Below are positions 16,368-27,191 of a DNA stretch of 64,000 nucleotides, piece by piece (positions within the stretch are counted from its first letter, which is position 1; the number at the start of each line of letters is the position of its first letter). Location of the stretch: the NCBI RefSeq assembly GCF_001567565.1, contig NZ_LSSW01000022.1, forward strand, positions 1 through 64,000. Reading direction: 5' to 3'. This DNA is from Ectopseudomonas composti (lineage in GTDB: Bacteria > Pseudomonadota > Gammaproteobacteria > Pseudomonadales > Pseudomonadaceae). Below the pieces are notes generated by a model that saw only the letters and a program-made list of their open reading frames with translations, was not told the origin of the DNA and did no database searches. The position numbers and the translations under genes were made by a program.

Positions 16368-19196
16368 ATGGTTCGGGTTCGCAAACTGGTGCTGGCAATC
16401 GCAGCTGCTTCCGCGCTGTCTTCCGGTATGGCGCATGCGCTGGGGTTGGGTGAAGTTACCCTGCAATCGTCGCTGAATCAGCCGTTGGTAGCGGAAATCG
16501 AATTGCTGGAGGTGCGTGACCTGGCCTCGAATGAGGTGATTCCGAGTCTCGCGTCTCCTGAAGAGTTCGTCAAAGCTGGTGTAGATCGCCAGTACTTCCT
16601 GACCGACCTCAAGTTCACTCCCGTCCTGAAGCCCAACGGCAAGAGCGTGATTCGCGTCACCTCGAGCAAGGCTGTCCGCGAACCCTACCTCAACTTCCTG
16701 GTGGAAGTGCTCTGGCCGAACGGGCGGTTGCTGCGTGAGTACACGCTGCTGCTCGATCCGCCGCTTTATTCTCCGCAAACTACCGTTGCCGCTGCGCCGC
16801 AGTTGCCGATCGCCGCGCCTGCGCCGCGCCCCTCTGCAGCTCCGGCAGCGCCACGCAGTGCTGCACCAGCCGCCGCACCGCGCCCGGTCGCTCCGGCACC
16901 CGCATCGCGCGCCATTTCCGGTAACGAGTACAAAACCACCGCCAACGACACGCTGTGGGAGATCGCTCAGCGCGTCGGCGGTGGTTCGATCAATCAGACC
17001 ATGCTGGCCATTCAGGACCTGAATCCTGATGCCTTCATCGGGGGCAACATCAACCGCATGAAGAGCGGTCAGGTGCTGCGCCTGCCGGATGAGCAGCAGG
17101 TTCGTAGCCGCAGCAACGCTGAAGCCATCGCTCAGGTGGCCGAGCAGAACGCCGCTTGGCGCGAAGGTCGTGCCGTCGCTTCGCGTCAGCTGGATGCCAC
17201 TCGCCGCACTGAGGCCGGCGCCGCACCTGCGACCGCCGAGGCGGGCGACAGCCTGAAGCTGGTTGCCGCAGAGGCGGGCCAGTCAACTCGTGGTAGCGAT
17301 ACAGGTTCGGCCAACAGCAAGGCGCTGGCAGACAAGCTCGCAGTCACTCAGGAAAGCCTGGATTCGACGCGTCGCGAAAATGCCGAATTGCAAAGCCGCG
17401 TCAGTGATCTGCAAAGTCAGCTGGACAAGCTGCAGCGACTGGTTGAACTGAAAGACAGTCAGATGGCCAAGTTGCAGGCGGATCTTTCCGCGGCTCCAGC
17501 GGCAACGCCAGCTGAAGAGCCCGCAGCGGAAACTCCCGCGGAGCAAGCTCCGGCAGCGGCACCTGAGGCTGCGCCGCCTGCGACGGAGGCGGCAACGCCG
17601 CCCACTACGCCGCCTGAGGAGGCGGCGCCTGATTACAATTATTCCGAGGAACCGGCTGCGCCTGTCGAAGACAGCGCCGCCGCCACCGAACAGCCGGCCA
17701 GTGAGCCGGCTGCTGCCGTTGAGCCTGCTGCCCCGGCCAAGCCGGCTGAAGAAACCAAGCCTGCTGCTCCAGCACCAGCGCCGGCTCCAGCCCCGCAGAG
17801 CTTTATCGATGATCTGATGGCCAATCCCATGACTCTGGGGTTGGCTGGCGGTGGCGTGCTTCTGTTGCTGCTGGTGGGTCTGATGGCGCTGTCGCGTCGC
17901 AACGCCATGAAGGAGGCCGAGCTGCAAGATGAGCTGGCCGATGATCTGTCGCAGGATCAGGCGTTCGCTTCCGATCTGGACATGCCTGAAGACAGCTTCG
18001 CCGGCCTCGATGATGAGCCAGCCCATGCCGCTCAGGCTGCCGGTGAAGAACGCGTTACGGCGCAGACGGGAGACGCACTGGGCGAGGCGGACATCTACAT
18101 CGCCTACGGTCGCTTCAATCAGGCTGCGGAGCTGCTGCAGAACGCGATCAACGACGAACCGCATCGTGCTGATCTGCGTCTGAAACTGATGGAAGTCTAC
18201 GCCGAACTGGGTGATCGCGAAGGCTTCGCACGTCAGGACAATGAGCTGCGTGAAATCGGTGGTGTGAATGCCGAGGCCGAGCAGCTGAAATCCAAGTACC
18301 CGGCTATTGCCGCCTTTGCCGGTGGTGCTGGCGCCGTAGCTGCCGCTGCGGCCGCCGATGACGATATGAGCGAGTTCAGCCTGGATGATCTCAGCCTGGA
18401 TGAGCCTGCCGCCGAAGCGCCTGCGTCCAATGATGGTGACCTGGATGACGCCTTCGACCTCAGCCTTGATGATCTCGAGGCCGACCTGGAGAGTGATCTT
18501 CAGTCTGCCAAGGCTGAAGAAGCGCCTCTTTCGCTGGAAGATGATCTGGACTTTGGCCTGGTCGACGAGCCCGCTGCTCCGGCCGCTGCCTCCGATGACG
18601 ATCTGAGCTTCGATCTGGCGCTGGATGATGACAAGGTCGAGTTGTCGCAACCTGCCGATGATCTGTCCGCGTTCAGCCTGGATCTGGATGAGCCGGCTGC
18701 GACTTCCAGCGACGAAGCCGATGACTTCCTGCTGAGCCTCGACGATGAGGCGCCGCTGAGCCAGCCCGCCAATGACCTGTCCGGTCTGGGCCTCGACCTG
18801 CCGGAAGAAACCCCGGCTGCCGATCTCGATCTGCCGGCTGACTTCGACCTGTCGCTCGAAGACGAAGCCCCGGCGCAGGCGGATGTTGAGCCAGGCAGCT
18901 TCGCCGCGCAGCTGGATGAAGTGAGCGCCGAGCTGGATCAGCTGTCGACTGACTTCGAGGAGCCGCAGAGCGCTCCGCTGGCGCCGGTCGATGGTCTGTC
19001 CAGCGAGCTCGAAGGTGACGATGACTTCGACTTCCTCTCCGGCACCGATGAGACCGCGACCAAGCTCGACCTGGCGCGTGCCTACATCGACATGGGTGAT
19101 ACCGAGGGCGCACGCGATATTCTCGATGAGGTAATGGCCGAGGGTAGCGACATGCAGCAGCAAGAAGCTCGCGAGATGATTTCCAAGTTGGTTTGA
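16368..19196 (+). CDS. fimV: FimV pilus/polar assembly protein
   Basis: A 942-residue inner-membrane protein that helps assemble type IV pili and type II secretion and organises the cell pole. Parts: signal peptide (1-25, ending MAHA), conserved periplasmic FimV N-terminus (about 26-135), Pro/Ala-rich linker, LysM peptidoglycan-binding domain (about 187-240), coiled coil (about 325-365), a second Pro/Ala/Glu-rich stretch, one membrane helix (about 488-508) and a very acidic cytoplasmic region with repeated DDLSLD-like motifs ending in the FimV C-terminal TPR-like module. The ATG at 16368 begins the signal peptide. truA follows 8 nt later. Confidence 0.95.
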   Translation: MVRVRKLVLAIAAASALSSGMAHALGLGEVTLQSSLNQPLVAEIELLEVRDLASNEVIPSLASPEEFVKAGVDRQYFLTDLKFTPVLKPNGKSVIRVTSSKAVREPYLNFLVEVLWPNGRLLREYTLLLDPPLYSPQTTVAAAPQLPIAAPAPRPSAAPAAPRSAAPAAAPRPVAPAPASRAISGNEYKTTANDTLWEIAQRVGGGSINQTMLAIQDLNPDAFIGGNINRMKSGQVLRLPDEQQVRSRSNAEAIAQVAEQNAAWREGRAVASRQLDATRRTEAGAAPATAEAGDSLKLVAAEAGQSTRGSDTGSANSKALADKLAVTQESLDSTRRENAELQSRVSDLQSQLDKLQRLVELKDSQMAKLQADLSAAPAATPAEEPAAETPAEQAPAAAPEAAPPATEAATPPTTPPEEAAPDYNYSEEPAAPVEDSAAATEQPASEPAAAVEPAAPAKPAEETKPAAPAPAPAPAPQSFIDDLMANPMTLGLAGGGVLLLLLVGLMALSRRNAMKEAELQDELADDLSQDQAFASDLDMPEDSFAGLDDEPAHAAQAAGEERVTAQTGDALGEADIYIAYGRFNQAAELLQNAINDEPHRADLRLKLMEVYAELGDREGFARQDNELREIGGVNAEAEQLKSKYPAIAAFAGGAGAVAAAAAADDDMSEFSLDDLSLDEPAAEAPASNDGDLDDAFDLSLDDLEADLESDLQSAKAEEAPLSLEDDLDFGLVDEPAAPAAASDDDLSFDLALDDDKVELSQPADDLSAFSLDLDEPAATSSDEADDFLLSLDDEAPLSQPANDLSGLGLDLPEETPAADLDLPADFDLSLEDEAPAQADVEPGSFAAQLDEVSAELDQLSTDFEEPQSAPLAPVDGLSSELEGDDDFDFLSGTDETATKLDLARAYIDMGDTEGARDILDEVMAEGSDMQQQEAREMISKLV

Positions 19197-19204
19197 TCGA
19201 TTCC

Positions 19205-20068
19205 ATGTCTCAAGCAGTACCTGTAGCGGCCGCCGAAATGGCGGCCGCTGGCTTTTCCAGAGTTGCCCTTGGTCTTGAATACCGGGGTGCGCGTTATCGC
19301 GGCTTTCAGCGTCAGCGTGGCAATGTCGCGTCTATTCAGGGTTGCCTGGAGGACGCGCTGTCCAAGGTGGCGGGTGGGGCGCCAGTCACTATCCACTGTG
19401 CGGGGAGAACCGATTCATCGGTGCATGCCAGTGGCCAGGTGGTGCATTTCGACACCTGCGTAGAGCGGCCGCTACATGCCTGGATCATGGGGGCCAATCT
19501 GAACCTGCCCAAGGACATCAGCGTGACCTGGGCCAAGGTGATGCCGGCGCATTTTCATGCGCGCTTCAGTGCCATGGCCCGGCGCTATCGCTACGTGATC
19601 TACAGTGATCCGATTCGCCCGGCGCACATGGCCGAAGAGGTGACCTGGAATCATCGGCCGCTGGATGTGGCGCGCATGCGTGAAGCAGCCCGAGCGCTGG
19701 TCGGCACCCATGATTTCAGCTCGTTCCGCGCCGGTCAGTGCCAGGCCAAGTCGCCGATCAAAACCGTGCACCACCTGGAAGTGATCGAGCACGGTTGTTT
19801 CATCGTGCTGGATATTCGCGCCAACGCCTTCCTGCACCACATGGTGCGCAACATCGCCGGTGTGTTGATGGCCATTGGCGCGGGCGAACGGCCAGTTGAG
19901 TGGATCAGCGAAGTGCTAGCGCGCGCGGAGCGCCGCAGTGGTGGCGTGACCGCTCATCCTTATGGGCTCTATCTGGTGCAGGTGGAGTACCCAGAGGAGT
20001 TCGACCTGCCGTCACGTTATCTCGGCCCGCATTTTCTCTCCGGTCTCGCGGATGTGCGGCGGGGCTGA
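19205..20068 (+). CDS. truA: tRNA pseudouridine(38-40) synthase TruA
   Basis: A 287-residue enzyme isomerising uridines 38-40 in the tRNA anticodon arm. The catalytic Asp is Asp70 in AGRTDSSVHASGQV (usually AGRTDAGVHA). Further motifs are ARRYRYVIY and FLHHMVRNIAGVLM. The ATG at 19205 is the likely start, with an earlier in-frame ATG at 19193 overlapping fimV. It is part of the fimV-truA-trpF run. Confidence 0.95.
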   Translation: MSQAVPVAAAEMAAAGFSRVALGLEYRGARYRGFQRQRGNVASIQGCLEDALSKVAGGAPVTIHCAGRTDSSVHASGQVVHFDTCVERPLHAWIMGANLNLPKDISVTWAKVMPAHFHARFSAMARRYRYVIYSDPIRPAHMAEEVTWNHRPLDVARMREAARALVGTHDFSSFRAGQCQAKSPIKTVHHLEVIEHGCFIVLDIRANAFLHHMVRNIAGVLMAIGAGERPVEWISEVLARAERRSGGVTAHPYGLYLVQVEYPEEFDLPSRYLGPHFLSGLADVRRG

Positions 20069-20113
20069 GCCTTTGTTACCATCCGGCGTTCGACATACGA
20101 GGGTGTGAAACGA

Positions 20114-20746
20114 ATGCGCGTGCGCAGCAAGATTTGCGGCATTACCCGGGTTGAGGATGCGCTGGCCGCTGTGGAGGCGGGCGCCGACGCCATTGGTCTG
20201 GTGTTCTACGCCAAGAGCCCGCGTGCCGTCAGCGTCGAGCAGGCCCTAGCGATCGTTCGGGCCCTGCCGCCGTTCGTGACCTGCGTCGGTCTGTTCGTCG
20301 ACATGCCGCGTGAAGCCCTGCGGGCTGTGTTGCAGCAGGTGCCGCTGGATCTCCTGCAGTTCCACGGTGACGAGGCGCCCGCTGATTGCGAAGGCTACGC
20401 CCGTCCCTATATCAAGGCGCTGCGTGTGCGCCCCGGTGAGGACGTGGCGGCCCTGATGGCGCCCTACGCTGGTGCACGAGGCATCTTGCTCGACACTTTC
20501 GTCGAAGGTGTGCCTGGTGGCACTGGTGCGGCTTTCGACTGGTCGCTGGTGCCGCAGGACTCTGGCAGGTCCATCGTTCTGGCCGGTGGTCTCGATGCCG
20601 GCAATGTCGCGGCGGCGATTCGCCAGGTCAGACCTTATGCTGTCGACGTCAGCGGCGGGGTCGAGGCCAGTAAAGGCATAAAGGATGCAGGCAAGATTCA
20701 CGCATTCGTGCAGGCGGTGCGTGACACGCAATGTGACGGCGATTGA
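20114..20746 (+). CDS. trpF: Phosphoribosylanthranilate isomerase
   Basis: A 210-residue single-domain TIM barrel for the third tryptophan step. [11 protein letters not shown] holds the catalytic Cys, and the later Asp lies in [34 protein letters not shown] binds phosphate. The ATG at 20114 has GAGGG (20099-20103) ten nt before it, whereas a GTG at 20105 would sit on the ribosome site. It is unlinked to other trp genes here, the usual trpF-accD arrangement of pseudomonads. Confidence 0.96.
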   Translation: MRVRSKICGITRVEDALAAVEAGADAIGLVFYAKSPRAVSVEQALAIVRALPPFVTCVGLFVDMPREALRAVLQQVPLDLLQFHGDEAPADCEGYARPYIKALRVRPGEDVAALMAPYAGARGILLDTFVEGVPGGTGAAFDWSLVPQDSGRSIVLAGGLDAGNVAAAIRQVRPYAVDVSGGVEASKGIKDAGKIHAFVQAVRDTQCDGD

Positions 20747-20885
20747 GGCGGGGCCGTCAATTAGCCTGTCACGCCGCCATGGCCCGCTGCGGCGGGTGCT
20801 GGATGCGGCAGAAAAAAAATTGCTGGAGATGGACGTTTCATGACGAGGCGTTCATCCGAACCAACGGTTATGGAGAAATGACAGC

Positions 20886-21770
20886 ATGAGCAACTGGTTG
20901 GTAGACAAACTCATTCCCTCGATCATGCGTTCCGAGGCGAAGAAGAGCTCTGTGCCCGAGGGCCTGTGGCACAAATGTCCGTCCTGTGATGCTGTGCTCT
21001 ATCGTCCTGAGCTGGAAAAGACGCTCGACGTCTGCCCCAAGTGCAATCACCACATGCGTATCGGTGCTCGCGCTCGCATCGACCTGTTCCTCGATGCCGA
21101 TGGTCGTGAGGAGATCGGCGCCGACCTGGAGCCGGTTGATCGCCTGAAGTTCCGCGACAGCAAGAAGTACAAGGATCGCCTGGCTGGTGCGCAGAAGCAG
21201 ACCGGCGAGAAGGACGCGCTGATCTCCATGAGCGGTACCCTCGAGGGCATGCCGATCGCGGTGTGCGCGTTCGAGTTCTCCTTCATGGGTGGCTCCATGG
21301 GCGCCATCGTCGGCGAGCGTTTCGTCCAGGCGGCCAACGTCGCACTGGAGAAGCGTTGCCCACTGGTGTGCTTCTCCGCTTCTGGCGGTGCGCGCATGCA
21401 GGAAGCGCTGATTTCCCTGATGCAGATGGCCAAGACTTCCGCCGCTCTGGCGCGTTTGCGTGAAGAAGGCCTGCCGTTCATCTCCGTGCTGACCGACCCT
21501 GTATATGGCGGCGTTTCCGCCAGTCTGGCAATGCTCGGTGACGTCATCGTCGCCGAGCCGAAGGCGCTGATCGGTTTCGCAGGACCGCGCGTGATCGAGC
21601 AGACCGTGCGCGAGAAGCTGCCGGAAGGCTTCCAGCGCAGCGAGTTCCTGCTGGAGCATGGTGCGATCGACATGATCATCTCGCGCAGCGAGCTGCGTCC
21701 GCGCCTGGCGCGTCTGCTCTCGCAGATGATGAACCGCCCCTCTCCGGTTTCCCTGCCGGCCACTGCATGA
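20886..21770 (+). CDS. accD: Acetyl-CoA carboxylase carboxyltransferase subunit beta
   Basis: A 294-residue subunit that, with AccA, transfers CO2 from biotin to acetyl-CoA, the first step of fatty-acid synthesis. The N-terminal zinc ribbon is intact (Cys31, Cys34, Cys50, Cys53). The crotonase-fold domain follows, with [13 protein letters not shown] and [11 protein letters not shown]. It overlaps folC by four nt (ATGA), so the two are translationally coupled. The 139-bp gap before it contains a G+C hairpin but no clear promoter. Confidence 0.97.
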   Translation: MSNWLVDKLIPSIMRSEAKKSSVPEGLWHKCPSCDAVLYRPELEKTLDVCPKCNHHMRIGARARIDLFLDADGREEIGADLEPVDRLKFRDSKKYKDRLAGAQKQTGEKDALISMSGTLEGMPIAVCAFEFSFMGGSMGAIVGERFVQAANVALEKRCPLVCFSASGGARMQEALISLMQMAKTSAALARLREEGLPFISVLTDPVYGGVSASLAMLGDVIVAEPKALIGFAGPRVIEQTVREKLPEGFQRSEFLLEHGAIDMIISRSELRPRLARLLSQMMNRPSPVSLPATA

Positions 21771-23044
21771 CCGCACGTAGCCTGGGCGAGTGGCTCGCCT
21801 ACCTCGAGCAGTTGCATCCCACGGCCATTGAAATGGGCCTGGAGCGCTCGCGCGAGGTGGCGCGGCGCCTGGGGCTGGGCAAGCCTGCGCCGCTGGTGGT
21901 CACGGTCACCGGCACCAACGGCAAGGGTTCTACCTGTGCCTTTCTCGCCAGCCTGATCGCTGCCCAGGGGCAGCGCGTCGGCGTTTACAGTTCTCCTCAT
22001 CTGCTGCGCTATAACGAGCGCGTGCTCGTGGATGGCTATGAAGCCAGCGACGAAGAGCTGTGCCAGGCCTTTGCCGCGGTCGAGGCGGCGCGTGGCGAGA
22101 TTTCCCTGACCTATTTCGAGATGGGCACGCTGGCGGCCTTCTGGTTGCTCGAGCGTGCTCAGCTCGACGCCGTGGTGCTCGAGGTCGGCCTGGGTGGGCG
22201 CCTGGATGCGGTGAACCTGGTCGATGCCGATCTGGCACTGATCACCAGTATTGGTCTGGACCACGCTGACTGGCTGGGCGATACCCGAGAGTCGGTCGCC
22301 TTCGAAAAGGCCGGGATCATGCGCTTCGGCAAGCCGGCGTTGTGTGGTGACCTCGACCCTCCGCAGCCATTGCTGGGGCAGGCGGCGATGTTGGACACGC
22401 CTCTGTTTCTGCGCGGTCGCGACTATGACCTGAGCGTGGGCGCACAGGACTGGTCCTGGCATGGGCTCGACGAGCGCGGTTGCATGCTGCGATTGCAGCA
22501 GCTACCGCTTCTCGACCTGCCGATGGAAAACGCCGCTCTGGCGTTGCAGGCTTACGCACTGCTGCCGCTGCCATGGGATCACCGGCAGATCGTTCAGGCC
22601 CTGCTCGCCACTCGCGTGGTGGGTCGGCTGGATCGCCGCACGCTGGATTGGCGAGGCAAGTCGCTCACGCTGTTGCTCGATGTTGGGCATAATCCCCATG
22701 CGGCCGACTACTTGGCGCAGCGCCTGGAGAGTCGTCCACTGAGCGGAAAGCGCTGGGCGGTGTTCGGCTTGCTGGTCGACAAGGATCTGCCTGGTGTCGT
22801 GGCACCGCTGTTGAGTCAGGTCGCTGGCTGGGCCGTGGCGCCGCTCGATACACCGCGCTCACGCGACGCCGCTGAGGTGGCCGAGCATCTTCGAGGGCAG
22901 GGCGCGCAGGCGGTGCTGCACGCGAGCGTGCGTAGCGCGCTGGAGGCGCAGTGCGAGCTGGCTGCCGAGGGTGACGAAATACTGTTGTTTGGATCGTTTT
23001 TCTGCGTGGCCGAGGCCCTGGATTGGCTGGCCCGCCCGGCTTGA
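21767..23044 (+). CDS. folC: Dihydrofolate/folylpolyglutamate synthase FolC
   Basis: A 425-residue Mur-ligase-fold enzyme adding glutamate to dihydropteroate and tetrahydrofolate. The ATP loop is [14 protein letters not shown], followed by [13 protein letters not shown] and the metal-binding GLDHADWLG. The C-terminal Mur domain carries [12 protein letters not shown]. The start overlaps the accD stop by ATGA. A SPOR-domain gene follows 15 nt later. Confidence 0.96.
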   Translation: MTARSLGEWLAYLEQLHPTAIEMGLERSREVARRLGLGKPAPLVVTVTGTNGKGSTCAFLASLIAAQGQRVGVYSSPHLLRYNERVLVDGYEASDEELCQAFAAVEAARGEISLTYFEMGTLAAFWLLERAQLDAVVLEVGLGGRLDAVNLVDADLALITSIGLDHADWLGDTRESVAFEKAGIMRFGKPALCGDLDPPQPLLGQAAMLDTPLFLRGRDYDLSVGAQDWSWHGLDERGCMLRLQQLPLLDLPMENAALALQAYALLPLPWDHRQIVQALLATRVVGRLDRRTLDWRGKSLTLLLDVGHNPHAADYLAQRLESRPLSGKRWAVFGLLVDKDLPGVVAPLLSQVAGWAVAPLDTPRSRDAAEVAEHLRGQGAQAVLHASVRSALEAQCELAAEGDEILLFGSFFCVAEALDWLARPA

Positions 23045-23059
23045 TAAGGGGATTGGGGG

Positions 23060-23677
23060 ATGGCAATGCTGGACAAGGGGCTCAAGCAGCGCATGGTCGG
23101 TGCTCTGGTGCTGGTCGCGCTGGCGGTGATATTCGTACCGATGCTGCTGTCGCGCGAGGACGAGATGCGGCGCGTGGTGGTGGACGCTCCGGCAATGCCG
23201 CAGGCGCCGGTCGCTGCCGAAATCGTCGTCGAGCCTGCCGATGTGGTCGAGCCCGAAGCATTGCCGCAGGAGCCTGTGCCGGTCGATGAGATCGAGCCTC
23301 AGGTCGTCGAAGTCCCTGAGCAGCCCAAGGCAACCCCGCCGCCTGCTGCTCAGCCGAGCAAGCCCGAGCCGGCCAAGACCGAGCAAGTAGCCAGCGCGAC
23401 GCCGGCCAAGCCTGACGCACGTCTGGATGCCAACAGCCTGCCGATCAGCTGGTCGGTGCAGCTGGCCAGTCTGTCCAGCCGTAGTGGTGCCGAGAATCTG
23501 CAGAAAACCCTGCGCAGTCAGGGCTACAACGCCTATATCCGTACCTTCGATGGCATGAATCGCGTGTTCGTCGGCCCGCTGATCGAGCGCGCCGAGGCCG
23601 AGCGCCTGCGTGATCAGCTCAATCGCCAGCACAAGCTCAGCGGTTTTGTGGTGCGCTTTCAGCCTGAAGCGGGTTGA
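23060..23677 (+). CDS. SPOR-domain inner-membrane protein (DedD-like)
   Basis: A 205-residue bitopic protein: short cytoplasmic N-terminus, one membrane helix (about 12-30), an acidic Pro/Glu/Val-rich periplasmic linker (about 45-120) and a C-terminal SPOR domain (about 125-200) that binds denuded septal peptidoglycan. The folC-SPOR-cvpA-purF order is the same as in E. coli, where the protein is DedD, a cell-division factor. The role is inferred from domain and synteny. Confidence 0.88.
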   Translation: MAMLDKGLKQRMVGALVLVALAVIFVPMLLSREDEMRRVVVDAPAMPQAPVAAEIVVEPADVVEPEALPQEPVPVDEIEPQVVEVPEQPKATPPPAAQPSKPEPAKTEQVASATPAKPDARLDANSLPISWSVQLASLSSRSGAENLQKTLRSQGYNAYIRTFDGMNRVFVGPLIERAEAERLRDQLNRQHKLSGFVVRFQPEAG

Positions 23678-23700
23678 GCTTAGGACTTTGCAAAGCCCGG

Positions 23701-23730
23701 TTACTCCAATCGCCGGGCTCTGCTAAAATG
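23701..23730 (+). promoter_or_regulatory. Possible extended -10 promoter before cvpA
   Basis: TGCTAAAAT (23721-23729) is an extended -10 box about 30 nt before the cvpA start; TTACTC, 17 bp upstream, is a weak -35. A hairpin (AGCCCGG/CCGGGCT, about 23690-23720) lies over the region and may end readthrough from the SPOR gene. Confidence 0.4.
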
Positions 23731-23759
23731 CTCCGCCTTTTCCGCTGGTAGGCCGCACC

Positions 23760-24281
23760 GTGGTATTCACCTGGGTCGATTGGGCGATCATCGCCGTCAT
23801 CGCCATTTCTAGTTTGATCAGTCTCAAGCGCGGCTTCGTCAAAGAAGCACTGTCGCTGCTGACCTGGATCATCGCGGGTGTGGTCGCCTGGATGTTCGGT
23901 GGCGCCTTGGCCCAGCATCTCGTCGAATTTATCGAAACGCCTTCTGCACGGGTGATTGCAGCCTGTGCCATTCTCTTCATCGCCACCTTGCTGGTGGGCG
24001 CCCTGGTCAATTTCCTGATTGGCGAACTGATCCGTGTGACAGGCTTGTCCGGTACCGACCGTTTTCTCGGCATGGTATTCGGCGCCGCACGCGGTGGCTT
24101 GCTGGTCGTGCTGCTGGTAGGCCTGATCAGCCTGGCGCCGGTTGAACAAGATACATGGTGGCAGCAGTCGCAACTGGTGCCGCATTTTCTGATGGTCGCC
24201 GACTGGTCGAAGAACCTCATTCTGGGGTGGTCCGATCAGTGGTTTAGCGGTGGAGCGGCTCACCCAGCCGATCTGCTTTAA
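23760..24281 (+). CDS. cvpA: CvpA family membrane protein
   Basis: A 173-residue inner-membrane protein with about four helices; the first segment, WVDWAIIAVIAISSLISLKRGFVKEA, holds the conserved family motif SLKRGFVKE. CvpA is linked to colicin V production and envelope stress in enterics, and its biochemical role is unsettled. It starts at GTG 23760 and precedes purF by 75 nt, a conserved pairing. Confidence 0.92.
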   Translation: MVFTWVDWAIIAVIAISSLISLKRGFVKEALSLLTWIIAGVVAWMFGGALAQHLVEFIETPSARVIAACAILFIATLLVGALVNFLIGELIRVTGLSGTDRFLGMVFGAARGGLLVVLLVGLISLAPVEQDTWWQQSQLVPHFLMVADWSKNLILGWSDQWFSGGAAHPADLL

Positions 24282-24356
24282 AAGAGTGGCCGATGCGGAT
24301 TAACCGCTGCGTCGGTCGCTGAATTAGCCTGAATTATCTAGCAGGGGTCGTGGCAC

Positions 24357-25865
24357 ATGTGTGGCATCGTCGGTATCGTCGGTAAATCGAATGTCAATCA
24401 GGCGCTGTATGACGGGCTGACCGTCCTCCAGCACCGCGGCCAGGATGCTGCCGGTATTGTCACCAGCCATGATGGTCGCCTGTTCCTGCGCAAGGACAAC
24501 GGCCTGGTGCGCGATGTCTTCCAGCAGCGCCACATGCAGCGCCTGGTCGGCCACATGGGCATCGGCCACGTGCGCTATCCGACGGCTGGCAGCTCCAGCT
24601 CGGCCGAGGCGCAGCCGTTCTACGTCAACTCGCCCTACGGCATCACCCTGGCGCACAACGGCAACCTGACCAACGTCGAGCAGTTGGCCAAGGAGATCTA
24701 CGAGTCCGACCTGCGCCATGTGAACACCAACTCCGACTCGGAGGTGCTGCTCAACGTGTTTGCCCACGAGCTGGCCCAGCGCGGCAAGCTGCAGCCAACC
24801 GAGGAAGACGTGTTCGCCGCCGTCACCCACGTGCATGAGCGCTGTCTGGGTGGTTACGCCGTGGTGGCGATGATCACCGGCTACGGCATCGTCGGCTTCC
24901 GCGACCCCAACGGCATTCGCCCGATCGTATTCGGTCAGCGCCACACCGACGAGGGCGTGGAGTACATGATCGCGTCGGAAAGCGTGTCGCTGGACGTACT
25001 GGGCTTCACCCTGATTCGCGACCTGGCCCCGGGCGAGGCGGTCTACATCACCGAAGAAGGCAAGCTGTACACCCGCCAGTGTGCGACCGACCCGAAGTAC
25101 GCGCCGTGCATCTTCGAGCACGTCTACCTGGCGCGCCCGGACTCGATCATGGACGGTATCTCGGTGTACAAGGCGCGTCTGCGCATGGGTGAGAAGCTGG
25201 CCGACAAGATCCTGCGCGAGCGTCCGGATCACGACATCGACGTGGTCATCCCGATTCCCGACACCAGCCGCACCGCAGCGCTGGAGCTGGCCAACCACCT
25301 CGGCGTGAAATTCCGCGAGGGGTTCGTCAAGAACCGCTACATCGGCCGTACCTTCATCATGCCTGGCCAGGCCGCGCGCAAGAAATCCGTGCGGCAGAAA
25401 CTCAATGCCATCGAGCTGGAGTTCCGCGGCAAGAACGTGATGCTGGTGGACGACTCGATCGTGCGCGGCACCACCTGCAAGCAGATCATCCAGATGGCTC
25501 GCGAGGCGGGTGCGAAGAACGTCTACTTCTGCTCGGCCGCTCCGGCAGTGCGCTACCCGAACGTCTACGGCATCGACATGCCCAGCGCGCATGAGTTGAT
25601 CGCGCACGGTCGGACCACCGAACAGGTCTGTGAGCTGATCGGTGCCGACTGGCTGGTCTATCAGGATCTGTCTGACCTGATCGAAGCGGTCAGCGGCAGC
25701 AAGAAGATCAAGATCGACAACTTCGACTGTGCCGTGTTCGACGGCAAGTACGTGACCGGTGACGTCGACGAGGCCTACCTGGACAGGATCGAGCAGGCGC
25801 GCAACGATGCCAGCAAGGCCAAGTCGCAGGCGGTCAGCGCGATCATCGATCTGTACAACAACTGA
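24357..25865 (+). CDS. purF: Amidophosphoribosyltransferase
   Basis: A 502-residue enzyme for the first committed purine step, moving glutamine-derived ammonia onto PRPP. It begins MCGIVGI, so Cys2 is the glutaminase nucleophile without a propeptide. The PRPP loop [18 protein letters not shown] and the preceding [13 protein letters not shown] are visible. No PurR-like palindrome was recognised in the short leader. A REP-type palindrome follows the gene. Confidence 0.97.
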   Translation: MCGIVGIVGKSNVNQALYDGLTVLQHRGQDAAGIVTSHDGRLFLRKDNGLVRDVFQQRHMQRLVGHMGIGHVRYPTAGSSSSAEAQPFYVNSPYGITLAHNGNLTNVEQLAKEIYESDLRHVNTNSDSEVLLNVFAHELAQRGKLQPTEEDVFAAVTHVHERCLGGYAVVAMITGYGIVGFRDPNGIRPIVFGQRHTDEGVEYMIASESVSLDVLGFTLIRDLAPGEAVYITEEGKLYTRQCATDPKYAPCIFEHVYLARPDSIMDGISVYKARLRMGEKLADKILRERPDHDIDVVIPIPDTSRTAALELANHLGVKFREGFVKNRYIGRTFIMPGQAARKKSVRQKLNAIELEFRGKNVMLVDDSIVRGTTCKQIIQMAREAGAKNVYFCSAAPAVRYPNVYGIDMPSAHELIAHGRTTEQVCELIGADWLVYQDLSDLIEAVSGSKKIKIDNFDCAVFDGKYVTGDVDEAYLDRIEQARNDASKAKSQAVSAIIDLYNN

Positions 25866-25872
25866 TGCACGG

Positions 25873-25891
25873 GGGCAGGGGACGCCTGCCC
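25873..25891 (+). terminator. Hairpin after purF
   Basis: GGGCAGG (25873-25879) pairs with CCTGCCC (25885-25891) 8 nt after the purF stop. No T run follows, so it may be a stability hairpin or a weak terminator. Confidence 0.35.
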
Positions 25892-25897
25892 TCGGTC

Positions 25898-25957
25898 GTA
25901 GCCCGGATGCAATCCGGGGGAATGTCACACTGAAGTTCCCGGATTGCGTCCGGGCTA
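25898..25957. repeat. REP-type inverted repeat pair between purF and metZ (GTAGCCCGGATGCAATCC family)
   Basis: GTAGCCCGGATGCAATCCGG and its inverted, slightly diverged copy CCGGATTGCGTCCGGGCTAC face each other, each itself palindromic around the CCGGA/TCCGG core. Related copies lie at 42065-42125, 45086-45107 and 57998-58066. Confidence 0.8.
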
Positions 25958-25977
25958 CTTATTCGTGAGGTAGAGAG

Positions 25978-27189
25978 ATGACACTGGAATGGGAAGCGGG
26001 CCGGCTCGACAGCGATCTGGATGGCGTCGGCTTCGACACTCTGGCGGTTCGCGCCGGCCAGCGCCGGTCGCCGGAAGGGGAGCATGGCGAAGCCCTGTAT
26101 CTGACGTCCAGTTATGTATTCCGCACGGCGGCTGATGCCGCCGCACGTTTTGCCGGTGAAGTGCCGGGCAACGTCTATTCGCGCTACACCAACCCCACCG
26201 TGCGCACGTTCGAGGAGCGCATCGCGGCACTGGAAGGCGCCGAACAGGCGGTGGCCACCGCTTCGGGCATGTCGGCGATCCTCGCCATCGTCATGAGCCT
26301 GTGCAGTGGCGGCGACCATGTGCTGGTGTCGCGCAGCGTATTTGGCTCGACCATCAGCCTGTTCGAGAAGTACCTCAAGCGTTTCGGCATCGCAGTCGAT
26401 TATGTGCCGCTGGCCGATCTGCAGGCTTGGCAGGCTGCAGTCAAACCCAATACCAAGCTGCTGTTCGTCGAGTCGCCGTCCAATCCATTGGCCGAGTTGG
26501 TGGATATTGCTGCCCTGGCTGAAATAGCCCATGCGCAGGGTGCGTTGCTGGCGGTGGACAACTGCTTCTGCACGCCCGCGCTGCAACAGCCGTTGAAGCT
26601 CGGCGCCGACATCGTCATGCATTCGGCGACCAAGTACATCGATGGCCAGGGCCGCGGCCTGGGCGGAGTGGTAGCAGGTCGCAGCGAGCAGATGAAGGAA
26701 GTGGTCGGTTTCCTGCGGACCGCTGGGCCGACCCTGAGCCCGTTCAACGCCTGGATGTTCGTCAAGGGCCTGGAAACGCTGCGTATCCGCATGCGTGCGC
26801 AGAGCGAGAGCGCGCTGCAGTTGGCGCTGTGGCTGGAACAGCAGCCGCAGGTCGAGCGTGTCTACTACGCTGGCCTGCCCAGTCATCCGCAGCACGAACT
26901 GGCGAAGCAGCAGCAAAGCGCCTTTGGTGCGGTGGTCAGTTTCGAGGTCAAGGGCGGGCGTGAGGCGGCCTGGAAGGTCATCGATGGCACCCGTGTCATC
27001 TCGATCACCACCAATCTGGGCGATACCAAGACCACCATCGCTCACCCGGCCACCACATCGCATGGCCGGCTGACTCCGCAGGAGCGTGCCAATGCGGGGA
27101 TCAGCGACAGCCTGATTCGCGTTGCCGTGGGCCTGGAGGAGCTGGAAGACCTCAAGGCGGATCTGGCGCGCGGCTTGGCTGCACTCTGA
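25978..27189 (+). CDS. metZ: O-succinylhomoserine sulfhydrylase
   Basis: A 403-residue PLP enzyme of the Cys/Met metabolism family. In pseudomonads MetZ makes homocysteine directly from O-succinylhomoserine and sulfide. The PLP lysine is near residue 219 in [12 protein letters not shown]. The cofactor-binding [10 protein letters not shown] and the C-terminal [14 protein letters not shown] are typical. An SDR gene starts 2 nt after the stop, as in P. aeruginosa. Confidence 0.93.
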   Translation: MTLEWEAGRLDSDLDGVGFDTLAVRAGQRRSPEGEHGEALYLTSSYVFRTAADAAARFAGEVPGNVYSRYTNPTVRTFEERIAALEGAEQAVATASGMSAILAIVMSLCSGGDHVLVSRSVFGSTISLFEKYLKRFGIAVDYVPLADLQAWQAAVKPNTKLLFVESPSNPLAELVDIAALAEIAHAQGALLAVDNCFCTPALQQPLKLGADIVMHSATKYIDGQGRGLGGVVAGRSEQMKEVVGFLRTAGPTLSPFNAWMFVKGLETLRIRMRAQSESALQLALWLEQQPQVERVYYAGLPSHPQHELAKQQQSAFGAVVSFEVKGGREAAWKVIDGTRVISITTNLGDTKTTIAHPATTSHGRLTPQERANAGISDSLIRVAVGLEELEDLKADLARGLAAL

Positions 27190-27191
27190 GC

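Noticed and set aside
17283..19163. A 626-codon minus-strand frame inside fimV
   Set aside because: It is antisense to the acidic repeats of FimV and reads as Ile/Gly/Arg repeats, an artefact of the repeated DDLSLD codons.
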